From the NCBI RefSeq assembly GCF_018070465.1, contig NZ_JAGPXT010000038.1, positions 1 to 40,670 of the forward strand: a stretch of 40,670 bases of DNA. The letters run 5' to 3'. Positions 6,713-14,507 of the stretch are shown piece by piece. The DNA is from Micromonospora sp. C95. GTDB lineage: Bacteria > Actinomycetota > Actinomycetes > Mycobacteriales > Micromonosporaceae. A model generated the notes under the pieces. The model saw only the letters and a list, made by a program, of their open reading frames with translations, did no database searches and was not told the origin of the DNA. Every line of letters starts with the position of its first letter. Position 1 is the first letter of the stretch. Both the position numbers and the translations under genes were made by a program.

Positions 6713-7732
6713 CCGCCATGTGGTGAGAGCGATTCTGGCCCGTATCAGTCCGGTGGGTTCGGTGAGTTCGATGCCCAGGGTCTTTCCGATCTGGTCGAGT
6801 CGGCGGGCGACGCTGCTGTGGTGCAGGTGGAGAAGGTCGGCGGCCCGGCGCAACGAGCCGGTTTCGCAGTAGGCGTCCAGTGTCTTCAAATCTTCCGGGT
6901 TGCTGGCTATTCGGGCGGTCGTCGCCACGTCGGGGTTGTCTCGCGCGGCATCCTTGGGTACCTGTGCGAGAAGCGCTAACGCCCCGAGACTGTGGTAGTG
7001 GACGACCGTCTGGTGCGGGGTGGTGTAGCGGAGGGCGGTGCGAGCTTGCCGCCAGGACTCGTCGGGACTTTCGGCGGCACCGATGCCCGCGCGTACGCCG
7101 GGCGGAAGCTGGGCCGGGTCAACGGTGGTGGCCAGGATGACGCCAACGTCGGCCAGTGATGCCGCCTTCACCGGGCGGGTCGGGCAGACCAGGCCACCGA
7201 TATGGTCGAGCGGGAGTTGCGAGCGTACGGCGAGGACTCGGATCGGCTGGTCGGCAGCGAAACCGAGAAGCCGTAGGGCCCGAGTTCTAGCCGCCTGGTC
7301 GCTGTCGGAGCTGATCACCAGTTCGACGAGTGCGGGGTCGGCCATGGTGGTGTGGGCCGGGGCGTAGCGTTCGACAACCGCCGCGGCGGCGATGGCGAGC
7401 CGGTCCAGCAGCAGGTCGTCGAGCGGCAGGGGCGGCCCAGGACGTTCCAGCCACACCGTGCCGATCTCTTCGCCGTCAAGCGTGATCGGTGCCGTGGCGA
7501 AGGCCGCCGGCTGTGCAACGGGCGCCTGTCGGCCGTCAGGTCCGACGCGCACTGTGCGCCCCGTGCTGTGCAGCCGGATCCCAGCCACGCACTCGGCCAG
7601 GCCCGCCGAGGCCCGGGCAAGTGCCGGCAGATCCACCCGCCGGCGCATCAGCGTGTCGTAGAACATCACGACGCGGAGCGCACCCCCGGCCTCCCGATCC
7701 AGATGCGACAGCCGTTCGGCCAGTGCCTCCAT
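6698..7732 (-). CDS. PucR/CdaR-family transcriptional regulator
   Basis: The 344-residue product has a central region typical of PucR/CdaR regulators (APAHTTMADPALVELVISSD ... IGAAESPDESWRQARTALRY). The C-terminal HTH_30 is LKTLDAYCETGSLRRAADLL followed by HHSSVARRLDQIGKTLGIEL. The usual Asn-Thr in the recognition helix is replaced by Ser-Ser. The N-terminal third resembles a small sensor domain. It diverges from the esterase operon across about 70 bp and is the obvious candidate for its control. The ATG at 7732 directly follows a GTG; no strong Shine-Dalgarno is visible for either. Its stop lies inside the radical-SAM stump. Confidence 0.85.
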   Translation of the reverse strand: MEALAERLSHLDREAGGALRVVMFYDTLMRRRVDLPALARASAGLAECVAGIRLHSTGRTVRVGPDGRQAPVAQPAAFATAPITLDGEEIGTVWLERPGPPLPLDDLLLDRLAIAAAAVVERYAPAHTTMADPALVELVISSDSDQAARTRALRLLGFAADQPIRVLAVRSQLPLDHIGGLVCPTRPVKAASLADVGVILATTVDPAQLPPGVRAGIGAAESPDESWRQARTALRYTTPHQTVVHYHSLGALALLAQVPKDAARDNPDVATTARIASNPEDLKTLDAYCETGSLRRAADLLHLHHSSVARRLDQIGKTLGIELTEPTGLIRARIALTTWRLLND

Positions 7733-7803
7733 CACCGGAGGATAGGCGACGACCGGCGCACGAACCAGGTGGGATTCCCGACAGATGGCGGATGATTCCG
7801 GGG

Positions 7804-8724
7804 ATGGCGGCCGTGAGGATCGTGGACATGGATCCTGAACTGGAAGCGTTCATCCCGCTGTTCCCCGAGGCTGATCTGACCGACCCGGTGACCGCGCGCA
7901 AGAAACTCGCCGGGCTGGCCGCCTCGGTGCCGGCACCGGACACCTCGAATATGGAGGTCGAGGACCGTACCGTGCCTGCCGATCCGCACGTGCCGGTGCG
8001 GATCTATCGCCCGCACGGGGCACAGGGCGCCATCATCTGGCTGCACGGCGGCGGATTCGTCATGGGTGACCTGGACACCGAGCATCCGTGGGCCGCCCGG
8101 ATCGCGGACAGTTGCGGTGCGACGGTGATCTCGGTGGGCTACCGTCTGGCCCCCGAGCACCGGTTCCCCGCCGCCCTCGACGACACGTACGCCGTGCTGG
8201 TTTGGGCAGCCGAACACGCGGCCGAGCTCGGTATCGACCCGGCCCGCATCGCGGTCGGAGGTCACAGCGCAGGCGCGGGAATCGCGGCCGCGGTCGCGTT
8301 GCGGGCACGTGATCAGCACGGGCCGCCGATCTGCTTCCAACTGATGAACCAGCCTGGGCTGGATGACCGGCAGGAGACATGGTCGGCGCGGAACTTCACC
8401 GATACGCCCTGGATGACACGTGACAAGGTCATCGCGGCGTGGCGGCACTACCTGGGCTCCCAGCCCGCCTCACCGTACGCCGCCCCGGCGCGGGCCGACG
8501 ACCTGTCCGGCCTGCCGCCCGCCTACATCGCGACCGCGGAATTCTGCCCGAGCCGCGATGAAGGAATCGAATACGCACTGCGCCTGCTGCAAGCGGGCGT
8601 GTCAGTCGAGTTGCACCAGTGGGCCGGAACGTTCCACGGGTCACAGGCGATCCTGTCCGCCGAGGTGTCACAGCGGCAGATCGCGGAACTCGCCGCAGCC
8701 CTACGGCACGCCCTGGCCGAGTGA
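7804..8724 (+). CDS. Alpha/beta hydrolase, HSL-type esterase/lipase
   Basis: The 306-residue serine esterase belongs to the hormone-sensitive-lipase family. The oxyanion-hole motif is HGGGF (H81-G84). The nucleophile elbow is GGHSAGAG (S155). The acid is in SRDEG (D252) and the base in GTFHGS (H278), all in family order; length is typical. It should hydrolyse short-chain esters in the cytoplasm. The frame extends upstream, but that part is a shadow of the divergent regulator. Starts at 7804 and 7828 are both possible; 7828 has the better Shine-Dalgarno (GAGGA, nine bases before), giving 298 residues. It is followed by a membrane protein and a multicopper oxidase on the same strand. Confidence 0.9.
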   Translation: MAAVRIVDMDPELEAFIPLFPEADLTDPVTARKKLAGLAASVPAPDTSNMEVEDRTVPADPHVPVRIYRPHGAQGAIIWLHGGGFVMGDLDTEHPWAARIADSCGATVISVGYRLAPEHRFPAALDDTYAVLVWAAEHAAELGIDPARIAVGGHSAGAGIAAAVALRARDQHGPPICFQLMNQPGLDDRQETWSARNFTDTPWMTRDKVIAAWRHYLGSQPASPYAAPARADDLSGLPPAYIATAEFCPSRDEGIEYALRLLQAGVSVELHQWAGTFHGSQAILSAEVSQRQIAELAAALRHALAE

Positions 8725-8868
8725 GATGGCCGGCGACGGCCAGCCGCATCCGCTGGGCGGCCGCCACCCGCATGAGGGCGAGCTCCGCCCGCAACCAACG
8801 ACTGTCCTTGTCGGGCAGCGTCACCCGAAGCACATGCCGTGTCTCAACCAGTCCGAAGGAGCACTACC

Positions 8869-9339
8869 TTGCGGAAAGTATTTGCCGGCCTTGCCGCTCT
8901 GCTGGTGCTGGTCATCGTCGTACAGTTCTTCCTCGCCGCCAGCGGCGCGTTCAACACCGCGCCCAGGGACGAGTCGTTCCAGGTGCATCGCTCGCTGGGC
9001 TATGTGATCCTGCTGTCCGCGGCCGTGATGACGATCATCGCCGCCCTGGCCCGAATGCCCGGCCGGCTCATCGGGATGACCGGTCTGGTAGCCGGGCTCG
9101 TTGTCGTACAGGTTCTGATCCGGGAGTTCGCCGTCGCGCTCGATGGCACGGGCGGTGCCAGCACGACGGCCGGCCAGCTCATCTTCGGCCTGCACGCGGT
9201 CAACGGTCTGATCATCCTGATGGTGGCCGGCGACCTCGCGCGGCGCGCGCGAATGCTGTCGAGGGTCCCGGTTGCGTATCGGCGGGCCGGGGCGGGCGAC
9301 GACACACGGGCGTCCGAACCGGCGGCGCGGGCGTCATGA
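8869..9339 (+). CDS. DUF6220-like four-helix membrane protein
   Basis: The 156-residue product has four predicted membrane helices. The first is VFAGLAALLVLVIVVQFFLA. It is followed by SGAFNTAPRDESFQVHRSLG, and the last helix contains GLHAVNGLIILMVAGDLA. Conserved His residues (one in QVHRSLGY and one in GLHAVNG) could bind haem or a metal. I place it in the DUF6220 group from memory. TTG 8869 has an excellent AAGGAG seven bases upstream; an in-frame GTG at 8839 would add ten residues without a ribosome site. The stop overlaps the oxidase start in ATGA, so the two proteins probably work together. Confidence 0.8.
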   Translation: MRKVFAGLAALLVLVIVVQFFLAASGAFNTAPRDESFQVHRSLGYVILLSAAVMTIIAALARMPGRLIGMTGLVAGLVVVQVLIREFAVALDGTGGASTTAGQLIFGLHAVNGLIILMVAGDLARRARMLSRVPVAYRRAGAGDDTRASEPAARAS

Positions 9340-11441
9340 CGACAGGCCAGTTGATTCTCGTCGATCACGTGGTGGCGCTGCTGGGCGTGGCCGCGTGGTT
9401 CGCGGCCGGCGCCACCGCAGCCATCCGGCGCGCGCGGCTCGCGCTCGGGCTCCTTGCGGCGGCTGTCCTGGTGGCACTTGCCCGGGTGGTCACGGTGGCG
9501 ATGTTGGCCGGTCGTGGCTGGTGGTTCGTGCAGGAGAAGGTGCTACTGGGCCTGCCGATCCTGGGAGCCGCCGGGTTGGCCGCCGTTGTGGTCGCCGGCC
9601 CGCGGTTGCTCGCGGCGAGACGCGCTCCGGAAGCCGGGATACCGGCAGCCTGCGTGGTCTTGCCACTCACCGCCGGATACGCGGCCCTGGCCGGGCTCGT
9701 GGTGACCGTCCTGGTGGGTTTTCCCCTGGCGTGGAGTACGGCGTTGATCGCCTGCTCCCTGGTCTGTGCGGGCGCGCTGCTGACCGCGCGGGTCGTAGCG
9801 GCGCCGGTGGGCACCACCGACGCCGCTGTGGGCGCCACCCGTGCCGATGACACCGCCGTCGGTGACGCTGATATCGCCCCCGCCGAGGAACCGCGGGCAA
9901 TGGCCCGACTTTCACGTCGCCGGTTCATCAGCCTGACGGGGGGTGGCGCGATCGTGGCGGGTGGCGGCACCACCGGTGTCGGCCTGCTGTTCGTGCCGGC
10001 TGAACCAGTGGTTACCGGAGGTGGTCCCGGGCGATCCTCCAGCTCTCGACCGGTCGTGTCGGTGGCCGACCTGCGGGGGGTCGACACACCGGCGCCGGGC
10101 GGCGCCAGACGCCAGTACGTCCTCACTGCGCAGACCGCCACCTTCCGGCTTCCGTCCGGACGTGATCTCGCCGCGTGGACCTACAACGGGCAGGTGCCCG
10201 GCCCGCCGGTCACCGCCACCAAGGGTGATCTGATCGAGGTGACGCTACGCAACACTGACATCGACGACGGGGTCACGCTGCACTGGCACGGCTACGACGT
10301 GGCGTGCGGTGAGGACGGCGTACCAGGCCTGACCCAGAATGCGGTGACGCCCGGCGAGGAGTTCGTCTACCGGTTCCGCGCGGATCAGGTGGGTACCTAC
10401 TGGTACCACACCCACCAGTTGTCCCACCTCGGGGTGCGTCGCGGGCTGTACGGGACCCTCGTCGTGATGCCGCGCGAACAGCAGCACGACAACAGCGCAG
10501 CCCTCGCTGGGCAGCTGGATCTGATTCTTCCCGTGCACACCTTCGACGGCACCATCGTGATCGCCGGGCGGGACGGACGTACCGACCACACCGCGCCGGC
10601 CGGCACAAAGGTGCGGTTGCGGCTGATCAACACTGACCCGGATCCGCACCGGTTCGCGCTCACCGGAACGCCGTTCCGGGTGGCGGCCATCGACGGCCGG
10701 GATCTCCACCAACCTGGAGAGGTCACCGACGCCGGACTGCGCCTGCCCGCAGGCGGACGCTACGACCTTGCCTTTGTCATGCCAGAGACTCCGGTGGCAC
10801 TCGTCCTCGACAACGACCACACCGGCGGCCTGCGGCTGCAACCGGACGACCACCCCACCGGTCGTGCCCCGGCCGTCGAGGACACCTCCGACTGGCCGGA
10901 GCTCGACATGCTGAGTTACGGAGCGCCGGCCAGCGTGCCGTTCGATGCTGCACGCCGCGCCGATCGGCACTTCACCATCGTTCTGGACCGCGGCGTGGCT
11001 CTGGTCGACGGTCGGCCGGCGTACGCGCACACGGTAAACGGCCGTGGTCACCCGTCGATCCCGGATCAACTCGTGGCCGAGGGCAACCTCATCCGGTTCA
11101 CCGTGGTGAACCGAAGCCCGGAAACCCACCCCTGGCATCTGCACGGACATCCCGTGCTGATCCTGTCGAGGAACGGTACGCCGACGTCCGGCAGTCCATT
11201 GTGGATGGACACATTCGATGTCCGCCCAGGGGAGGTGTGGGAGGTCGCGTTCAAGGCAACGAATCCGGGGATCTGGATGAACCACTGCCACAACCTGCCC
11301 CACGCACAGCAGGGGATGATGCTGCAGCTGCGCTACGACGGTGTCACCACGCCGTTCCACGGCTCCCACACTGCCCATTCGGCCGGCAAGGCCAGGAATC
11401 GAGGGACCGTACAGGTAACGGCTGATCGACCGATCAAGTGA
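9336..11441 (+). CDS. Multicopper oxidase fused to an N-terminal membrane bundle
   Basis: The product is 701 residues. Residues 1-165 form about five hydrophobic helices. A twin-arginine-like signal follows internally (SRRRFIS at R194-R196, then a Gly/Ala-rich hydrophobic stretch). Three cupredoxin domains come next. All copper ligands are visible: HWH (H316, H318), WYHTH (H358, H360), HPWHLHGH (H598, H601, H603, H605) and HCHNLPHAQQGM (H650, C651, H652, H656, axial M661). It should oxidise phenols or metal ions with oxygen outside the membrane. The ATGA overlap with the DUF6220-like gene shows coupling. The esterase upstream and a small-gene module 13 bp downstream may share the transcript. 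Confidence 0.9.
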   Translation: MTTGQLILVDHVVALLGVAAWFAAGATAAIRRARLALGLLAAAVLVALARVVTVAMLAGRGWWFVQEKVLLGLPILGAAGLAAVVVAGPRLLAARRAPEAGIPAACVVLPLTAGYAALAGLVVTVLVGFPLAWSTALIACSLVCAGALLTARVVAAPVGTTDAAVGATRADDTAVGDADIAPAEEPRAMARLSRRRFISLTGGGAIVAGGGTTGVGLLFVPAEPVVTGGGPGRSSSSRPVVSVADLRGVDTPAPGGARRQYVLTAQTATFRLPSGRDLAAWTYNGQVPGPPVTATKGDLIEVTLRNTDIDDGVTLHWHGYDVACGEDGVPGLTQNAVTPGEEFVYRFRADQVGTYWYHTHQLSHLGVRRGLYGTLVVMPREQQHDNSAALAGQLDLILPVHTFDGTIVIAGRDGRTDHTAPAGTKVRLRLINTDPDPHRFALTGTPFRVAAIDGRDLHQPGEVTDAGLRLPAGGRYDLAFVMPETPVALVLDNDHTGGLRLQPDDHPTGRAPAVEDTSDWPELDMLSYGAPASVPFDAARRADRHFTIVLDRGVALVDGRPAYAHTVNGRGHPSIPDQLVAEGNLIRFTVVNRSPETHPWHLHGHPVLILSRNGTPTSGSPLWMDTFDVRPGEVWEVAFKATNPGIWMNHCHNLPHAQQGMMLQLRYDGVTTPFHGSHTAHSAGKARNRGTVQVTADRPIK

Positions 11442-11454
11442 GAGGTGCAGCGGC

Positions 11455-11619
11455 ATGACCTTGTACTTCTCGCGTAACGCGACTGTCGGCCAGACTCAAC
11501 AGCTCGGGCCTGATCGCACGTCTTCGCAGCGGCAGACGTGGCCTGCGGACCCGCCGTTGCTGACCTACGTTTGGCGTCGACTGTTCGGACAGCAGGTCAG
11601 AGAGAACGATCGGCGGTGA
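11455..11619 (+). CDS. Small conserved protein of two-gene module, copy B
   Basis: The 54-residue product is a paralog of the protein at 6082-6249. Shared features are the start MTLYFSRNA and the C-terminal DPPLLTYVWRRLFGQQVREN; the middle is unconserved. The ATG lies 13 bp after the oxidase stop with a GAGAGGTG ribosome site overlapping that stop. The gene may be co-transcribed with the oxidase or have been carried along with it. Its own stop overlaps the next start (GTGA, 11616-11619). Function unknown. Confidence 0.65.
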   Translation: MTLYFSRNATVGQTQQLGPDRTSSQRQTWPADPPLLTYVWRRLFGQQVRENDRR

Positions 11620-11966
11620 CCGGGCACTCGCGCCGCTTGTCGGCGCATCCGAACCATCCGAACGAGAAGGTGCATCTGCCGATGCGTCCGCTGTGGCTGT
11701 GCTGCCGGTGTGGGCATCCGTGGCCGTGTGGGTCGGCGAGGCTGACTCTCGTGGCCGAGTATCGGGACATGCCGGTGAGCCTGTTCCTTCACCTGGCCAG
11801 CTGTCTGCACGACGCCATCGACGACCTGCACCGGTTGCATCCCAGAGTGACAGGCAACGCGGCTGACCTGTTCGACCGCTTCCTCGGCTGGCCCACCCGG
11901 CACCGCGGCCGCCGCGCGTCGGCGGCCGACCCGCAGACGCCGGATGGCGCAAACAAGAAGTGGTGA
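11616..11966 (+). CDS. Small four-cysteine protein (WLCxxCGxPWPCG), copy B
   Basis: The 116-residue paralog of 6246-6593 has the motif WLCCRCGHPWPCG, an extra Cys between the pair, then EYRDMPVSLFLHLASCLHDA and LFDRFLGWP. The helical second half is the best-conserved part (SCLHDAIDDLHRLNP in copy A, HRLHP here). GTG 11616 overlaps the previous stop. An upstream frame exists but lacks similarity to copy A. Here no radical-SAM gene follows; the next gene is convergent. The module seems to persist without the enzyme, or to have lost it. Confidence 0.75.
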   Translation: MTGHSRRLSAHPNHPNEKVHLPMRPLWLCCRCGHPWPCGSARLTLVAEYRDMPVSLFLHLASCLHDAIDDLHRLHPRVTGNAADLFDRFLGWPTRHRGRRASAADPQTPDGANKKW

Positions 11967-12092
11967 CCGCCGGCGCGATTCGACGCGGGGTGGCGTGCCT
12001 ACCCCGCGCCCAGACAGGTTGACCAGGTCTCCTCGGCGGGGCCGGCGGCGCAAACGGTGATCTGCGGGTGGCCGCCGGCCCTCGCCCGGGGT

Positions 12093-13331
12093 TCAGCGGG
12101 TCGCCGGCTCGCTGCTGGGGTCTGGCTGGACGCGCTCGAACCGTATCCGGCTGAGCCAGCCGGGCAGGTCGCTTAGCGCGTACAGCTCGCCGTGCACGTC
12201 GGCGTCGATCGCGGTCGGCTGGATCGGGAAGTTGCCGATGATGGCGCTCTCGTAGCCGCCCCACGGTTTGGGGCGTACGGCGAAGGCGAGGGTCGAGCAG
12301 TAGTCGCTGGCGATGTAGGTGCCCCAGGCTTCCGGGGTGGCGGAGCCTCGGTACACCACACCGCCGGTCACCGAGCAGCTCTCGGTCATGTAGTGCTCGT
12401 ACTCGAAGACCGGGTCGGTGTACCTCACGCCCGGTCGGCACTGCTCCGGGTCGAACACCGGGGTGCCCTCCCGGCAGGACCAGCCGAGGTTCGCGCCACC
12501 CTGCCACGGGCGGATGTGGTTGATCTCCTCGACCAGGCCCTGGCCGACGTCACCGATCCACAGTGAGTTGTCGAGCTTGTCGACGGAGAACCGCCACGGG
12601 TTTCGCAGCCCGTACAGCCAGATCTCGGGCCGTGCGTCGCGGTTGCGGACGAACGGGTTGTCCCGGGGTACGCAGTAGGGCTTCGCGCCGCAGCTGCGGT
12701 TGACGTCGATCCGCACGATCTTGCCGAGCAGGGTGCCGAGGTCCTGGCCGGCCTTGTACGGGTCGTTGGCGTGGCCGCCGTCGCCGAGGGACCAGTAGAG
12801 GTAGCCGTCGCGGCCGAAGGCCACCTGTCCGCCGTTGTGGTTGTTGTACTCGGCGTGTTCCTGGGTGAGCAGCACCTGTAGCCGCTCGGGAGCGCTGATC
12901 GGCAGCCGCGCCAGGGTCAGTTCGCCGTCCGGGAGGCTGGTGTAGGCCACGTAGAGCAGCCCGGTCCGGGCGAAGTCCGGCGCGGGGGTGATGCCGAGCA
13001 GGCCACGCTCGTTGCCCGACGTGTCCACCCGGGCGGTCAGGTCGAGCACCGGCTCGGCCGCCAGGCCGGTGTCGGGGTGGTAGGCGCGGACGGTGCCGTT
13101 CTTCTCCGCGATCAGCATCCGGCCGTCCGGCAGCCCGGTGAGCGCGATCGGACGTTGCAGTCCGTAGGCCACCTGTTCGGATACCACGGTCAGCTCGGTG
13201 AGCGGCACCTTGCCGGGCCGGGGTACGCCGGCCGTGGCGGTGCCGGCGGCCGACGCCGACAGGAGCGCGGACAGGACCAGGACGAGCAAGCCGGCCAGTA
13301 CGGGTACTGGGCGCCAACGTGGTCGCGACAT
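12093..13331 (-). CDS. Secreted PQQ-dependent sugar dehydrogenase (GSDH family)
   Basis: The 412-residue product has a Sec signal peptide (residues 1-35, ending near SAAGTATAGV) and a six-bladed beta-propeller of the glucose/sorbosone dehydrogenase family. Family motifs are visible: ALTGLPDGRMLIAEKNGTV, ERGLLGITPAPDF, the catalytic His region EYNNHNGGQVAFG (H165), YLYWSLGDGG, LLGKIVRIDVN and YGLRNPWRFS. It should oxidise aldoses outside the cell using PQQ. ATG 13331 follows GGAG by eight bases; the upstream frame start at 13406 lacks this. Six cysteines in the second half may form disulfides, fitting secretion. It is convergent with the small-gene module and divergent from a small membrane protein. 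Confidence 0.9.
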   Translation of the reverse strand: MSRPRWRPVPVLAGLLVLVLSALLSASAAGTATAGVPRPGKVPLTELTVVSEQVAYGLQRPIALTGLPDGRMLIAEKNGTVRAYHPDTGLAAEPVLDLTARVDTSGNERGLLGITPAPDFARTGLLYVAYTSLPDGELTLARLPISAPERLQVLLTQEHAEYNNHNGGQVAFGRDGYLYWSLGDGGHANDPYKAGQDLGTLLGKIVRIDVNRSCGAKPYCVPRDNPFVRNRDARPEIWLYGLRNPWRFSVDKLDNSLWIGDVGQGLVEEINHIRPWQGGANLGWSCREGTPVFDPEQCRPGVRYTDPVFEYEHYMTESCSVTGGVVYRGSATPEAWGTYIASDYCSTLAFAVRPKPWGGYESAIIGNFPIQPTAIDADVHGELYALSDLPGWLSRIRFERVQPDPSSEPATR

Positions 13332-13452
13332 GTTCTCAGCTCCTTGTGCAGGTGGTGGGGGTACGCAGGCTGGGAGCGTGCCCAACACTACATCAACTCT
13401 TATCAATGCATTAGGTGCGGCGCCGAATCGGCGGCCGGTGGAGTGGTCTTCG

Positions 13453-13458
13453 TACGAT
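13453..13458 (+). promoter_or_regulatory. Putative -10 of a leaderless transcript
   Basis: TACGAT lies seven bases before the ATG at 13466 and overlaps the alternative ATG at 13457. No ribosome site precedes either start. No convincing -35 is visible. Confidence 0.4.
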
Positions 13459-13465
13459 GACCGCC

Positions 13466-14068
13466 ATGGATGTTGCGATCGTGACGAACGCGGTCGTGGC
13501 CGCGGTCTCGGTGATCACCGTCGGTGTCTCGGTGTTCTTCGCGCTCCGGCAACTGCGGCTGTCGCAGAGTGCGAACCACACCCTGGTCGCGATCGAGCTG
13601 CTCACCCGGGACCGGATGAGCGACGCCTTCCTGGACAGCCAGCAGTTCGTGCTCACCGAGTTGCGGGCGAGGTGCTCGCCGGACCTGCGGGTCAGCGATC
13701 TTCCGTCCGACGCTCGTAAGCATGTGAACCGGATCGCGTTGTACTACAACGGGCTGGGCCAGATGCTGGCCTTCGACGTCGTCGACCCGGCGCTGTTGAT
13801 CGGTACCGGTGGCTTCCGCGCTCGGGAGGCGTGGAGCGTGTTGGAGCCGTACATCCTCGCCGAGCGGGCGGCCCGCGGGGAGTCGTATCTGGCGAACTTC
13901 GAGCATCTCGCCGTGCTCGCCACCGAGACGCCGTGGTCGGTTGCGGTGCGCAAGCTGGGCCTACGCCGATTCGACAGCTATCCCGCCGACCTGGGCCTGA
14001 CGACCGGGGCGGGTAACGCGGCCGGGACGGCGCCGGCCGCCGATCCAGCCAGCGAACGCTCCGGTTGA
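13466..14068 (+). CDS. DUF4760-like membrane-anchored protein
   Basis: The 200-residue product has one N-terminal membrane helix (VTNAVVAAVSVITVGVSVFF). A soluble helical domain follows with LRQLRLSQSANHTLVAIELL, DAFLDSQQFVLTEL, VNRIALYYNGLGQMLAFDVV and EPYILAERAARGESYLANFE. This is the pattern of the poorly characterised DUF4760-type proteins; function unknown. Start 13466 fits a leaderless transcript; ATG 13457 would add three residues. It diverges from the sugar dehydrogenase. An Ala/Pro-rich tail ends it, and a hairpin follows. Confidence 0.75.
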   Translation: MDVAIVTNAVVAAVSVITVGVSVFFALRQLRLSQSANHTLVAIELLTRDRMSDAFLDSQQFVLTELRARCSPDLRVSDLPSDARKHVNRIALYYNGLGQMLAFDVVDPALLIGTGGFRAREAWSVLEPYILAERAARGESYLANFEHLAVLATETPWSVAVRKLGLRRFDSYPADLGLTTGAGNAAGTAPAADPASERSG

Positions 14069-14084
14069 CGACCATCGGCGCCTA

Positions 14085-14103
14085 CTGACCCGAGGCGGGT
14101 CAG
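14085..14103 (+). terminator. Terminator-like hairpin after DUF4760-like gene
   Basis: CTGACCCG and CGGGTCAG form an eight-bp stem with loop AGG, 16 bp after the stop. No U tract. Confidence 0.55.
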
Positions 14104-14507
14104 GTGGGTCGGGTCGGCGCGCCGCCGCGCGTCAACGGCTGCCGGCCGCCGCCTGCTCGTCCACGACGCGGGTCGGAGTTGTCGATGTTCACGTGCACAT
14201 TGCACGCGACGGTGGTGGAGCATCTGGTGTGGCTCGCCGCCGTGGATCTTCAAGCGGTGACTTCCATCGATGGAGAGGCATCGTGGCCGAGCTGTCCGGC
14301 CGGTGCAAAGTACTCGTCTTACCTGCTCTTTTTCCGGTCTTTGGGGGGCAACTCCTTGAGCGTTCCGTAACTTTGTGGCAATCTCACTGCCATCGATGCG
14401 TAGCGTTGTGTCGTCTCCTGTGGTCTGCCCCAACGAGCACGTGAGTCGCCGGGCGATGTTAGCGCTAACCCGTCGAAGTGACGCGACTCTGGAAGGTGCT
14501 GAGACAC
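14104..14507 (+). promoter_or_regulatory. Long regulatory region of the xylanase operon
   Basis: This gene-free stretch of about 400 bp holds regulatory features only. A 12-bp palindrome TCCATCGATGGA is at 14263-14274 and a second CCATCGATG at 14390-14398. A possible promoter has -35 TTGAGC at 14356-14361 and -10 CAATCT at 14379-14384 (17-bp spacer). A LacI-type operator lies at 14458-14469. The implied 5' leader is about 115 nt. No ORF here looks coding. Confidence 0.5.
14458..14469. promoter_or_regulatory. LacI-family-type operator of the xylanase operon
   Basis: GTTAGCGCTAAC is a perfect 12-bp palindrome with the central CG step typical of LacI-family sites in actinomycete sugar operons. 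It lies 39 bp before the xylanase start and downstream of the proposed promoter, where a bound repressor would block elongation. No LacI gene is in the window. Confidence 0.65.

Noticed and set aside
7489..7803. N-terminal extension of the esterase frame
   Set aside because: It is antisense to the PucR-like gene and has no family similarity.
8619..9335. Long N-terminal extension of the multicopper oxidase frame
   Set aside because: The extension overlaps the esterase end and the DUF6220-like gene. The ATG at 9336 with an ATGA overlap is the natural start.
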